Source: Collinsella sp. (GTDB lineage Bacteria; Actinomycetota; Coriobacteriia; Coriobacteriales; Coriobacteriaceae). Taken from it: a stretch of DNA of 32,876 nucleotides. The first letter of the stretch is position 1. Each line of letters starts with the position of its first letter. Location of the stretch: positions 1 to 32,876 of the forward strand of contig JAIHVJ010000007.1 of NCBI GenBank assembly GCA_022720335.1, given 5' to 3'. Shown in pieces: positions 16,527 to 24,894 of this stretch. A program made the position numbers and the translations under genes. The notes below the pieces were generated by a model that saw nothing but the letters and a program-made list of their open reading frames with translations, did no database searches and had not been told where the DNA came from.

Positions 16527-16564
16527 GGGCGACCTTGCTGGTCCGTGCGAGATTGGAGGAAGTG

Positions 16565-19500
16565 ATGGCGCAGGGGACGTTTGTGCAGGCGCTTCGCAAA
16601 GAGGCGGCGTTGAGCGGCACCTTTATGAAGGGCCGCTCGCTCATGCTCAACGGCGCCGTGCTGTCGATTGAGGACAGCGGCTCGCGCTTCTCCAAAAACG
16701 TGACGGTTGAGGGCTCAGTGCGCGGCTCGCGCGGCGACCTGTACAAGACGCACGTGGCGCTCGACATGGACGAGCACGAGGTTATCGACTACGACTGCGA
16801 CTGCCCCGCCGCATACCGCTATCCCGGTATGTGCAAGCACGCCATCGCCACAGCGCTGGCGTACCTGGACACCGGCGGCATTGAGCCTGTTGAGGGGCTG
16901 CGCACGCCGGTTCGCACGTTTACGGCGCAGTCGAAACAGCCCGCGCGCACCGCACCCAAAGCGCCGGCCGTCAACCCCAACTTTCCCTTTCCGGCGCCCG
17001 TCCCCACGAGCCCGAGCCTTGTGGCGGCGCTCTCCGATCTTTCGGACGCGCGCATGGATGAGCTGGCGAGTATGCGCCGCAAGCTTGCCGGTGCCGTTGA
17101 TCCCGACGCCCCCAAAGCGGCGTTGGAGCCCTCGTTGGTGCCGTACTACAATCCGCTGTTCGCTGACCGCTTTAGCTGGGCGCTCGAGTTCCGCATTCGC
17201 TGTGGATCGGTCTCCTACGTGGTCAAGGACATCGACGGCATGGCCGATGCCTACGTGCGCGGCGGCACGTTCTCCTATGGCAAGAAGCTCACGTTTGTCC
17301 ATTCACCTGAGGCCTTTGACGAAACATCGGCAAAGCTGCTCAACCTTGTTGTGACGACAGTTGCCTATCTCGATGACATCACAAGTTCGCGTTCGGCGTC
17401 GTACGACTTTGCCCGCAGCGGTTTTGTTGCCGAGCGTCAGTTGCCGCTGTCCGAGCATAGCATCGTATATGTGCTGGACCTGCTGCGCGGCCAGACCATC
17501 TCCTTTGAGCCCGCCTGGTCGCGGGGGACGACGACGCATCGCACCTACGACGTGGCGGTTGAGCTGTCTCCGCAAGGGGAGGACGAGGCGTCCGCTAAGC
17601 GCCCACCACTTCTTGCCGCCAAAATCGCGCCGGCGGCTGGTGGTAGCTATGACCTGCGCCTGCCCGCCGATATGTACTGCTTTGCGTCGGGCGATGCCGC
17701 CTACTTGGTTGACACGCGCCGCGCGCGCCGTACCGACGCTGCATTTGCTCAGCATGCCGCACCTTTTTTGTCGCGCTTGCTGCCGTGCCGCACGCCCGCC
17801 CATATTGCCGCCGACCAGGTGGGTGAGTTCTGCCGTATGGCGCTGCCCATTTTGCGCGACTATACCGACCTCACCGCGCCCGCCGCGCTCGATACCGTGG
17901 CACCCGAGCCGAGCTTTGCTATGGCGATCGGCGTCGACGATGGGCTCGTGACCTGCAAGATTACGGTTACCTACGGCGACTGGTCGGCGGATCTCTTTAG
18001 CCTGGGCGCTCCGGGCAGCCCCTTTGAAGAGCAGCGCCCCGGCGTGCCGCCCCGCGACGAGATAGCGGAGTTTCGCGTTATGGATACAGCGGCTCTGTAC
18101 TTCGATTTCTACGAGGGCGGTCTGGCGTTTGAGGAGCGCGATGATGAGAGCTTGTTCTGCCTGCTGACCGAGGGTCTGTCCGCCCTGTCCGAGCTGGGTG
18201 AGGTCATGCTCAGCGACCGTCTGCGCCAGATTTCGGTGCGTCCCGCGCCCAAGCTCTCGGTTCGTGCGACCGTCAAGAGCAATCTGCTCGATGTCGAGCT
18301 GGGCGCGAGCGGGCTTTCGGCGGCAGATCTTGCCATCTATCTGGACTCGTACAAGCGCCACCAGACGTTTGCGCGCCTGACGTCCGGCGACATCGTGCGC
18401 CTGGATGAGGGAGCGCGCGCCGCGTTTGGCCTTGCCGAAGATCTGGGCGTCGATGCCGTCGATCTGCTCGACGGCGTGTCGCTCCCCGCGTCGAGCACCC
18501 TTTTTGTCGATAGCATGCTCGCACGCACGCCGGCGCTTGAGGCCGATCGCGACGCCGCGTTCCGCCGCACCGTCGAGCGCCTGGACACGCTCGGCAAGAT
18601 GGACTTTACGGTACCCGCCTCGCTCAAGGCCACGCTGCGTGGCTACCAGGTCGACGGATACCAGTGGCTCGGCTCGCTCGAACACCTGGGCCTTGGCGGC
18701 ATCTTGGCCGACGACATGGGCCTGGGCAAAACGCTCCAGATGATCGCGCATATCCTGGCGCGCGTGGAGGCAGGGGACGCTAAGCCCACGCTCGTGGTAT
18801 GCCCGGCCTCACTCGTGTACAACTGGACTGCCGAGCTGGAGCGCTTTGCCCCGTCGCTTGATGTGTGCGCCATTGTGGGCGCCAAGGCTCAACGCCGCGT
18901 GCAGATCGCCGGCGTGGCCGAGCATAGCGTGGTCGTGACGTCGTATGACCTTATGCGGCGCGATATCGACGAGTACGTCGAGCAGGATTTTGCCCGCGTG
19001 GTGCTCGATGAGGCCCAGTACATTAAAAATCCGCTCACGCAGGTGGCGCGCGCTGCCAAGCGTCTGCCGGCCGGTGTGCGCTTTGCCCTGACGGGCACGC
19101 CCATCGAAAACCGCCTGTCCGAGCTCTGGAGCATCTTCGACTTTTTGATGCCGGGCCTGCTGGGCACGCGCGAGTCGTTTGCCAAGCGCTTCGAAAGTCC
19201 GGTCGAGCATGCCGAGGGCGATAGCGCCGCTCGCCTGCAGGCGCTCGTGTTGCCGTTTGTGCTGCGCCGTGTTAAGGAAGACGTGGTGGCCGACCTGCCC
19301 GAGAAGATCGAGGACACCGTCATGGCACAGCTCGCCGGCGAGCAGCGCAAGCTCTACCTGGCCAACCAGGACCGCATCGCCCAGCAGGTGCAGCACCGCG
19401 AGGCTGGGGAGTTTAAGAAGGACAAGCTCAAGGTGCTCGCCGAGCTCACCAAGCTGCGCCAGATCTGCTGCGACCCGCGTTTACACTACGAGGATTACAA

Positions 19501-20029
19501 GGCGGGGAGCGCCAAGCTCGATACGTGTATGGAGCTCGTGCACGGCGCACTCGACGGCGGGCATCGCATCCTGTTGTTCAGCCAGTTTACGGGTATGCTC
19601 GATATCATCGGTAAGCGCTTGGCCAAGGAAGACATCGCCTTCCTTAAGCTCACGGGCGCTTCGTCTAAGGAGAGCCGCGCCAAGATGGTCGCGCAGTTCC
19701 AAGCGGGCGAGGTTCCGGTCTTTTTGATTTCGCTCAAGGCGGGCGGCGTGGGCCTCAACCTGACGGCGGCCGACGTGGTCATCCACTATGACCCGTGGTG
19801 GAACGTGGCGGCGCAGGACCAAGCGACTGACCGTGCACACCGTATTGGCCAGCAACATGCCGTGACCGTGTACAAGCTCATCGCCAAGGACACGATCGAG
19901 GAACGCATTATGCAGATGCAGGAGTCCAAGCGCGACCTGGTCAACAGCGTGCTCGGCGGCGACGGCATCTCGTCGGCACTGTTCACGCGCGAGGATGTTC
20001 TGGCGCTGCTCGGCGGCGACGGTCGCTAA
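16565..20029 (+). CDS. SWIM zinc-finger SNF2/Rad54-type helicase
   Basis: A 1154-residue Swi2/Snf2 ATPase. The N-terminus carries a SWIM zinc finger CxC-x9-CxH (C78, C80, C90, H92). A long family-specific middle region follows. The C-terminal motor has motif I ADDMGLGKT (K722), motif II DEAQ, motif III LTGTPIENRLSELWS, and motifs V/VI GGVGLNLTAADVVIHYDPWW then DRAHRIGQ. Such proteins translocate on double-stranded DNA and remodel protein-DNA complexes; bacterial members are linked to transcription recycling and repair, but the exact role is not settled. The ATG at 16565 follows GGAGGA with proper spacing, so it is preferred over the upstream in-frame TTG at 16535. It lies just after dnaE, suggesting a shared transcript. 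Confidence 0.9.
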   Translation: MAQGTFVQALRKEAALSGTFMKGRSLMLNGAVLSIEDSGSRFSKNVTVEGSVRGSRGDLYKTHVALDMDEHEVIDYDCDCPAAYRYPGMCKHAIATALAYLDTGGIEPVEGLRTPVRTFTAQSKQPARTAPKAPAVNPNFPFPAPVPTSPSLVAALSDLSDARMDELASMRRKLAGAVDPDAPKAALEPSLVPYYNPLFADRFSWALEFRIRCGSVSYVVKDIDGMADAYVRGGTFSYGKKLTFVHSPEAFDETSAKLLNLVVTTVAYLDDITSSRSASYDFARSGFVAERQLPLSEHSIVYVLDLLRGQTISFEPAWSRGTTTHRTYDVAVELSPQGEDEASAKRPPLLAAKIAPAAGGSYDLRLPADMYCFASGDAAYLVDTRRARRTDAAFAQHAAPFLSRLLPCRTPAHIAADQVGEFCRMALPILRDYTDLTAPAALDTVAPEPSFAMAIGVDDGLVTCKITVTYGDWSADLFSLGAPGSPFEEQRPGVPPRDEIAEFRVMDTAALYFDFYEGGLAFEERDDESLFCLLTEGLSALSELGEVMLSDRLRQISVRPAPKLSVRATVKSNLLDVELGASGLSAADLAIYLDSYKRHQTFARLTSGDIVRLDEGARAAFGLAEDLGVDAVDLLDGVSLPASSTLFVDSMLARTPALEADRDAAFRRTVERLDTLGKMDFTVPASLKATLRGYQVDGYQWLGSLEHLGLGGILADDMGLGKTLQMIAHILARVEAGDAKPTLVVCPASLVYNWTAELERFAPSLDVCAIVGAKAQRRVQIAGVAEHSVVVTSYDLMRRDIDEYVEQDFARVVLDEAQYIKNPLTQVARAAKRLPAGVRFALTGTPIENRLSELWSIFDFLMPGLLGTRESFAKRFESPVEHAEGDSAARLQALVLPFVLRRVKEDVVADLPEKIEDTVMAQLAGEQRKLYLANQDRIAQQVQHREAGEFKKDKLKVLAELTKLRQICCDPRLHYEDYKAGSAKLDTCMELVHGALDGGHRILLFSQFTGMLDIIGKRLAKEDIAFLKLTGASSKESRAKMVAQFQAGEVPVFLISLKAGGVGLNLTAADVVIHYDPWWNVAAQDQATDRAHRIGQQHAVTVYKLIAKDTIEERIMQMQESKRDLVNSVLGGDGISSALFTREDVLALLGGDGR

Positions 20030-20176
20030 CCCGCTCGGGGGCCGTCAGGGCGGATGGCACACGCTGTCCCATCGTCCCCGCCCGTTATGTGTTCATTTGC
20101 AATGCCGTGGATGGTTTGTCTGCCTTTGGGCATAAGAACCATCAAGAACATTGGCACATCAGCAAAGGAGAACATC

Positions 20177-20539
20177 ATGGCGAAATTCTTTAAGGACCCC
20201 GACGGTAAGCTCATTGCCGCCCTTGGCGACGACGTTGCGACCCCTGCCGGTTGCACGGAACTGACTGCAAACACTGAGGACGCGGCGCACGAGAAGCACG
20301 TGCCTGTTGTCGAGACCGAGCGTGACGGTCACGTGATTCGCGCACGCATTGGCTCGGTCGAGCACCCCAGCCTGCCCGAGCACTACATTGAGTGGATCGC
20401 GCTTGAGGCCGAGGGCCGCTTAGAGGTTCATTACCTTGAGCCCGGCATGAAACCCGCGACGTTTTTTGCGGGCGGCTCCAAGACCGGTACCGTCTATGCC
20501 TACTGCAACCTGCACGGGCTGTGGTCCGCGACATTCTAG
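20177..20539 (+). CDS. Superoxide reductase (desulfoferrodoxin, neelaredoxin type)
   Basis: A 120-residue protein that reduces superoxide to hydrogen peroxide without making oxygen, as expected in an anaerobe. The Fe(His)4Cys site is complete: H41 in HEKHVP, H63 and H69 in EHPSLPEHYIEWI, C110 and H113 in YCNLHGLW. The conserved E39/K40 pair is present. The N-terminal rubredoxin-like Cys4 domain of classical desulfoferrodoxin is absent: the first 30 residues contain only C26. It is therefore the one-iron form and needs an external electron donor such as rubredoxin. The ATG at 20177 follows AAAGGAG; the longer frame upstream has no support. It seems to be a single-gene unit with a terminator at 20585. 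Confidence 0.92.
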   Translation: MAKFFKDPDGKLIAALGDDVATPAGCTELTANTEDAAHEKHVPVVETERDGHVIRARIGSVEHPSLPEHYIEWIALEAEGRLEVHYLEPGMKPATFFAGGSKTGTVYAYCNLHGLWSATF

Positions 20540-20559
20540 GAGCGCGCCCCCGCTCGGGG

Positions 20560-20565
20560 TATCAT
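20560..20565 (+). promoter_or_regulatory. Candidate -10 box between sor and the nadE-like gene
   Basis: CTCGGGG-TATCAT lies just after the superoxide reductase stop and upstream of the hairpin at 20585. If used, the hairpin would sit in the leader of the nadE-like transcript. Confidence 0.3.
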
Positions 20566-20584
20566 AGCTAGCATATGCACATGC

Positions 20585-20617
20585 AAGCGCCGACTGCATT
20601 ATGCGGCCGGCGCTTTT
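20585..20617 (+). terminator. Terminator after the superoxide reductase gene (or leader hairpin)
   Basis: AAGCGCCG (20585-20592) pairs with CGGCGCTT (20608-20615). The 15-base loop can pair further (GCAT/ATGC). Four Ts follow. Confidence 0.7.
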
Positions 20618-20656
20618 ACTGCGATTTCGATGGATTGCGACGGAAAGGGCTGAGCC

Positions 20657-22474
20657 ATGAAGCTCGCGCTTGCACAGATCGATATGCGCCTGGGTGATAT
20701 TGAGGGCATTTGCGGCCGCATCGAGGACCAGGCTCGTCTGGCCCACGAGCGCGGGGCGCGCGTGCTGTGCGTTCCGGCTCCGCTCTTTATGGGCGCCATG
20801 CCCGGTGGCCTGGTGGGCACTGCCGACTTTGAGCACGACATGCTTGCCGGCTTGACTGGTGTCGCCGAGCGTATCCAGGAGCTTGACATGATCTGCATCG
20901 TGCCCGCGGCGGTTTCGTTTGAGGGCCAGCCGCTGCTCGACTACATGATGCTCAAGGACGGTCATGTGGTGCCGGCGCGTTCGAGCATTGCCTTGCAGCG
21001 TGGCGAGAACAACGACACGCGTTGGGCGCCGCCGGTGTTCGACGTGGACGGCGTGCGCATCGCCGTGATTTTTGACTTGGACCGCGAGCTCGAGATGTTG
21101 CCGACCGGCGTCGACCTCATCGCGTATTTCCAATTCAACGCGTTTGACATGACCGACCGCGAGACTGCCGCCATTGCCGCTGTTCGCAGCGGCGCCTACC
21201 GCAAGATCGCATCCAAGCGCAGCGTGTGGTTTGCCTGTATGGCGCCGGTCGGTGCCTATGACGAGTCGGTGTATACCGGCGGTTCGTTTGTGCTCGACGA
21301 CTGCGGTCGCGTGGTGGCCCAGGCGCCGTGTTTTGAGGAGAGCCTGCTGGTTCAGGAGATTCAGCGTGGCGTGATGCTCGATGCCCTGGAAAATCACGAA
21401 CTGCCCGAGTTCCGTTCCGAGGAGTGGCTGTGGCAGGCGCTGGTGCTCGCCGTGCGCGATAACGCCCGAGCCCACGGTGCGTCGCGTGCTGTGGTGGCAC
21501 TCGAGGGTGACTTGCCGTCGTCCCTGCTGGCGGCGCTGGCCGTCGACGCTCTGGGCCCGCGTAATGTGATTGGCCTGGTGCTGGGGCGCAACCGTATCTT
21601 TACGCCGGCGCAGGAAGAGGCCGAGGCTGCTCGCTGTGCCGCCGTTCGCGCCATTGCCGAGCGCCTGCATATTCGCACGGTTGAGCGCGATGCGCCGGAT
21701 GCCGCGCGCGTGCTCGACCGCGATGTGTCGGCGGGCGATGCCGAGCGTCTGCGCTCGCGCACGCTGGGCCTCATGCTGGAGGACACGGCGCTCGAGTTGG
21801 GTGCGATGGCGCTGAGCCCGCTGTCCAAAACCGAGTACGCACTGGCGGCGCCGGCGCTTTGCGGCGGCTACCAGGGCGACTTTGCGCCCTTTGGCGATGT
21901 GTACCTGTCGACGCTTGAGTTTGTGGCGCGTGTGCGCAACCGCACGTCTGCCGTGGTGCCCCAAGAGCTCGTGACGCTCAACGCAGTGGAAGATTGTATG
22001 GAGCGCGTGCTGGCGCAGGCGCTCTCGACGCTCGACGGTCCGGTCGATATGCTCGACCGTGCGGCACAGCTGCTCGGCGGGCTTGAGCCGGGTGAGGTCG
22101 ATGGCGCGCTCGAGGCGCACGTGGACCGCAATCGATCTTTCGACGACATCCCGATGGCCGCTGGCAAGCCTGAGGCCTGCTCGCTGCTGCTGATGCTCGT
22201 TCGACAGGGTGAGGCTGCCCGCCGCATGTTGCCGATGGCGCCGATCGTCTCGGCCCGTTCGTTTGCCGAGCGTGCCTGGCCGTATATGCTCGCGTGGTCC
22301 GACCTGGGGCTTAACGGCAAGGAGCGTATGACGGTCGATTCGCTGGCGCGCGCCGAGGTGCGCCGTTTTGCTGACGAGGATACGAGCGAGCGCGTGCGAA
22401 ACGAGATGATGGGCGTGCTGGCTTCCAACCCTGACACTTCAACTAAGCATCTTGGCCCCGTTGTGTTATTCTAG
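20657..22474 (+). CDS. NAD synthetase-like protein with degenerate active sites (probable pseudoenzyme)
   Basis: A 605-residue protein with the two-domain layout of glutamine-dependent NAD synthetase: an N-terminal nitrilase-like domain (1-240) and a C-terminal NAD synthase domain (255-605). The fold markers remain: LALAQIDMRLGDIEGI at the start, ALAVDALGPRNVIGL at 294-307, and SKTEYALA with GDFAPFGDVY at 390-415. The catalytic ones are gone. The nitrilase Glu position reads PAPLF (A41). The Cys motif (normally [IV]CEDxW) reads IFDLDRE at 138-144. The PP-loop SGGxDS is replaced by LEGDLPSS at 282-289. Amidohydrolase and ligase activities both seem lost. The frame is intact and long, so the protein is probably made. 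GGAAAGGG precedes the ATG. The gene leads into ruvCAB. Confidence 0.75.
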   Translation: MKLALAQIDMRLGDIEGICGRIEDQARLAHERGARVLCVPAPLFMGAMPGGLVGTADFEHDMLAGLTGVAERIQELDMICIVPAAVSFEGQPLLDYMMLKDGHVVPARSSIALQRGENNDTRWAPPVFDVDGVRIAVIFDLDRELEMLPTGVDLIAYFQFNAFDMTDRETAAIAAVRSGAYRKIASKRSVWFACMAPVGAYDESVYTGGSFVLDDCGRVVAQAPCFEESLLVQEIQRGVMLDALENHELPEFRSEEWLWQALVLAVRDNARAHGASRAVVALEGDLPSSLLAALAVDALGPRNVIGLVLGRNRIFTPAQEEAEAARCAAVRAIAERLHIRTVERDAPDAARVLDRDVSAGDAERLRSRTLGLMLEDTALELGAMALSPLSKTEYALAAPALCGGYQGDFAPFGDVYLSTLEFVARVRNRTSAVVPQELVTLNAVEDCMERVLAQALSTLDGPVDMLDRAAQLLGGLEPGEVDGALEAHVDRNRSFDDIPMAAGKPEACSLLLMLVRQGEAARRMLPMAPIVSARSFAERAWPYMLAWSDLGLNGKERMTVDSLARAEVRRFADEDTSERVRNEMMGVLASNPDTSTKHLGPVVLF

Positions 22475-22541
22475 AACAGACGTTCGTGAATGATGCGCGG
22501 GGCCTTGTCTTGCGCTGTGCTTGTGGCGAGGGGAGGTCGGC

Positions 22542-23063
22542 TTGGTTATCTTGGGCATTGACCCCGGTTTGGCTCATACGGGTTGGGGGATTATCGAGGA
22601 GCGGCGTGGCGAGGTTCGCTGCCGTGCCTATGGCTGCATCGAGACCAGTGCCGGAAGTCCGCTCGCGGTGCGCCTGTCGCATATCGCCCGCGACCTCAAG
22701 GGCGTTGTCGAACGCTATCGTCCCGATACCGCTGCTATCGAGAGCATTTACTTTGGCGCCAACGTTCGTTCGGCCATCCCCACGGCGCATGCCCGCGGTG
22801 CTGCACTCGTCGCACTTTCGGAATGCGCGCTCGAGATTGGCGAGTACACGCCCATGCAGATCAAACAGGCTGTGGTGGGCACTGGCGCCGCGGACAAGCG
22901 GCAGGTCGCCTACATGGTACGCACACTCACACAGCTCGATCACGACCCGCATCCCGACCATGCCGCCGATGCCCTGGCCTGCGCCATCTGCCACGTAAAC
23001 CTCAGCCGCACCCGCGCCCTCACCGGTGGCGAGTTCTATCAACAGAGAGGAACCGGATACTGA
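22542..23063 (+). CDS. ruvC: Crossover junction endodeoxyribonuclease RuvC
   Basis: The Holliday junction resolvase, 173 residues, acting as a dimer with RuvAB. Catalytic acids are D7 in LGIDPGLAHTGWG, E67 in AAIESIYFG, and H140/D143 in PDHAADALA. The start is a TTG at 22542 with GGGAGG five bases before it; this places GIDPG exactly as in other RuvC proteins, whereas the upstream TTG at 22521 would add seven extra residues. Its stop overlaps the ruvA start (TGATG). A -10-like TGT-TATTCT at 22467-22472 lies inside the end of the nadE-like gene and could drive ruvCAB separately. Confidence 0.95.
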   Translation: MVILGIDPGLAHTGWGIIEERRGEVRCRAYGCIETSAGSPLAVRLSHIARDLKGVVERYRPDTAAIESIYFGANVRSAIPTAHARGAALVALSECALEIGEYTPMQIKQAVVGTGAADKRQVAYMVRTLTQLDHDPHPDHAADALACAICHVNLSRTRALTGGEFYQQRGTGY

Positions 23064-23683
23064 TGATTTCCCAGCTCCACGGAACGCTTGTCGAGGCCAC
23101 GATGAGCTCTGCTGTCGTCGATGTGTCGGGCGTTGGCTTTGGGCTCGGCATCTCGGGTAGCACTGCGGCCACGTTGCCGACGCCCGGTGGCGAGGTCCGC
23201 CTCTACACGCGTATGCAGGTGCGCGAGGACGCCATGACACTTTTCGGTTTTTCCTCAAAGGATGAGCGCATGATGTTCGACCGGCTCGTGTCCGTTTCGG
23301 GCGTTGGCCCGCGCCTGGCGCTTGCCGTGCTTTCCACCTATACCGTGGGGCAGCTGTATTCGCTGGTGATGGCCGAGGACGACAAGGGCATGGCCAAGGT
23401 ACCCGGTGTGGGCAAAAAGACAGCTCAGCGCCTGATCCTGGAACTCAAGAGCACCTTTGCCAAGGATAAGGGCTTTGTGCCGGTCGACGTGATTCCCGGA
23501 CAGGTTGCGATGCCCGTGCCCGCTGCCGCTCCCTCGGTGATCGATGATGCCCGTGCGGCGCTCCTTTCCATGGGCTTTAGCCCGCAGGAGACCGATGTTG
23601 CCCTGAGCGGGTATGATGGGCAGAATATGCGTGTCGAGGATCTGCTCGGCGCGGCGCTTAAGCGACTCGGAATGGATGCGTGA
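23063..23683 (+). CDS. ruvA: Holliday junction branch migration protein RuvA
   Basis: A 206-residue protein; tetramers bind the four-way junction and load RuvB. The N-terminal OB-fold starts MISQLHGTLVEA. Two helix-hairpin-helix motifs follow: LVSVSGVGPRLALAVLS and MAKVPGVGKKTAQRLILELK. The C-terminal domain that contacts RuvB is DDARAALLSMGFSPQE onward, after a flexible Pro/Ala linker (about 140-158). The ATG overlaps the ruvC stop in TGATG, so translation is coupled. Confidence 0.95.
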   Translation: MISQLHGTLVEATMSSAVVDVSGVGFGLGISGSTAATLPTPGGEVRLYTRMQVREDAMTLFGFSSKDERMMFDRLVSVSGVGPRLALAVLSTYTVGQLYSLVMAEDDKGMAKVPGVGKKTAQRLILELKSTFAKDKGFVPVDVIPGQVAMPVPAAAPSVIDDARAALLSMGFSPQETDVALSGYDGQNMRVEDLLGAALKRLGMDA

Positions 23684-24750
23684 TGTGGGAAGCCGATGAC
23701 TCTCAGGACTTGTGGGCGACGCCCGGTAACTCGCCGGCGGCATCCATGGCGCACGGCGAGCGCATGGTGGGCTCGGAGCTGACGGCCGAGGATCTCGATG
23801 TCGACCGCACTTTGCGCCCTCAGCGCCTGGACGATTACTGCGGCCAGGAGCACATCAAGCAGAGCCTGCGCGTGTTGATCGAAGCGGCGCAGAGCCGTGG
23901 CGAGACGCTCGACCACGTGATCTTCTCGGGTCCTCCGGGCCTGGGCAAGACCACGCTGGCCACCGTTATCGCCAACGAGCTGGGCGCTCAGATCAAGACC
24001 ACGAGTGGCCCTGCCATCGCGCGCACGGGCGACCTGGCGGCCATCCTTACTAACTTGCAGCCGGGCGATGTGCTGTTTATCGACGAGATCCACCGCCTCA
24101 ACCGTTCGGTCGAGGAGGTCCTGTACCCCGCGATGGAGGACTTTGCCCTCGATATCGTGATTGGCAAGGGTCCGGCGGCGCGCTCGATTCGCCTGGATAT
24201 CCCCAAGTTTACGCTGGTGGCGGCAACGACCCGCTCAGGCATGTTGACCGGCCCGTTGCGCGACCGCTTTGGCATTTCATATCGCCTGGATTACTACACG
24301 GTCGAGGAGCTCGCGCAGATTGTGACGCGCTCGGCGACTATCCTGGGCGTGACGATCGACCATCCCAGTGCACTCGAGATCGGCTCGCGTTCGCGCGGCA
24401 CGCCACGTCTTGCCAACCGTCTGCTCAAGCGCGTGCGCGATTACGCACAGGTGCGCGGCAACGGCCCCATCGAGCTCGATATCTGTCGCCAGGCGCTCGA
24501 GTTCTTCGAGATCGACGAGCTCGGTCTGGACTGGATGGATATTCGCATTTTGGAGACGCTCGCCAAGACGTTCTCCGGTCGCGCCGTGGGGCTTACGACC
24601 CTTGCCAGCGCGGTGGGCGAGGACCCGGGCACGCTCGAGGATGTCTATGAGCCCTATTTGCTGCAGTGCGGATTGATGATTCGTACGCCGCAGGGCCGTC
24701 AGGCAACCCTCCGCACCTTTGAGCACCTGGGGATTGAACCTACCGTTTAG
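23683..24750 (+). CDS. ruvB: Holliday junction branch migration helicase RuvB
   Basis: The AAA+ motor of branch migration, 355 residues. Walker A is GPPGLGKTT (K89), Walker B is LFIDEIHRLNR, sensor 1 is AATTRSG, and the arginine finger region is PLRDRFGI. The C-terminal winged helix ends with GLMIRTPQGRQATLRTFEHL. An N-terminal extension of about 35 residues (EADDSQDLWATPGNS and on) precedes the conserved LRPQRLDDYCGQEHIK. The ATG overlaps the ruvA stop in a second TGATG; the GTG one codon earlier is an alternative. No clear terminator follows. Confidence 0.95.
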   Translation: MWEADDSQDLWATPGNSPAASMAHGERMVGSELTAEDLDVDRTLRPQRLDDYCGQEHIKQSLRVLIEAAQSRGETLDHVIFSGPPGLGKTTLATVIANELGAQIKTTSGPAIARTGDLAAILTNLQPGDVLFIDEIHRLNRSVEEVLYPAMEDFALDIVIGKGPAARSIRLDIPKFTLVAATTRSGMLTGPLRDRFGISYRLDYYTVEELAQIVTRSATILGVTIDHPSALEIGSRSRGTPRLANRLLKRVRDYAQVRGNGPIELDICRQALEFFEIDELGLDWMDIRILETLAKTFSGRAVGLTTLASAVGEDPGTLEDVYEPYLLQCGLMIRTPQGRQATLRTFEHLGIEPTV

Positions 24751-24826
24751 GGCGTTTTGTTTTGGCGGGCTGTTGGACTATCGCTGGGCATCGGGTAAAC
24801 ATATCGCCGTTCATCGGTTATGGGCG

Positions 24827-24854
24827 TTTTACTATTGCGCGCCCGTGCTATGCT
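24827..24854 (+). promoter_or_regulatory. Candidate fhs promoter
   Basis: TTTTAC (24827-24832), a 16-base spacer, and TGC-TATGCT (-10 at 24849-24854) lie 40 bases before the fhs start. The -10 has the TGn extension. Confidence 0.5.
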
Positions 24855-24894
24855 GAATTGGTCTTTTTCTCATTCGGTAACGAAAGGACCGCCC

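Noticed and set aside
16535..16564. Upstream TTG start for the SNF2 gene
   Set aside because: The ribosome binding site GGAGGA lies after it and is correctly spaced for the ATG at 16565.
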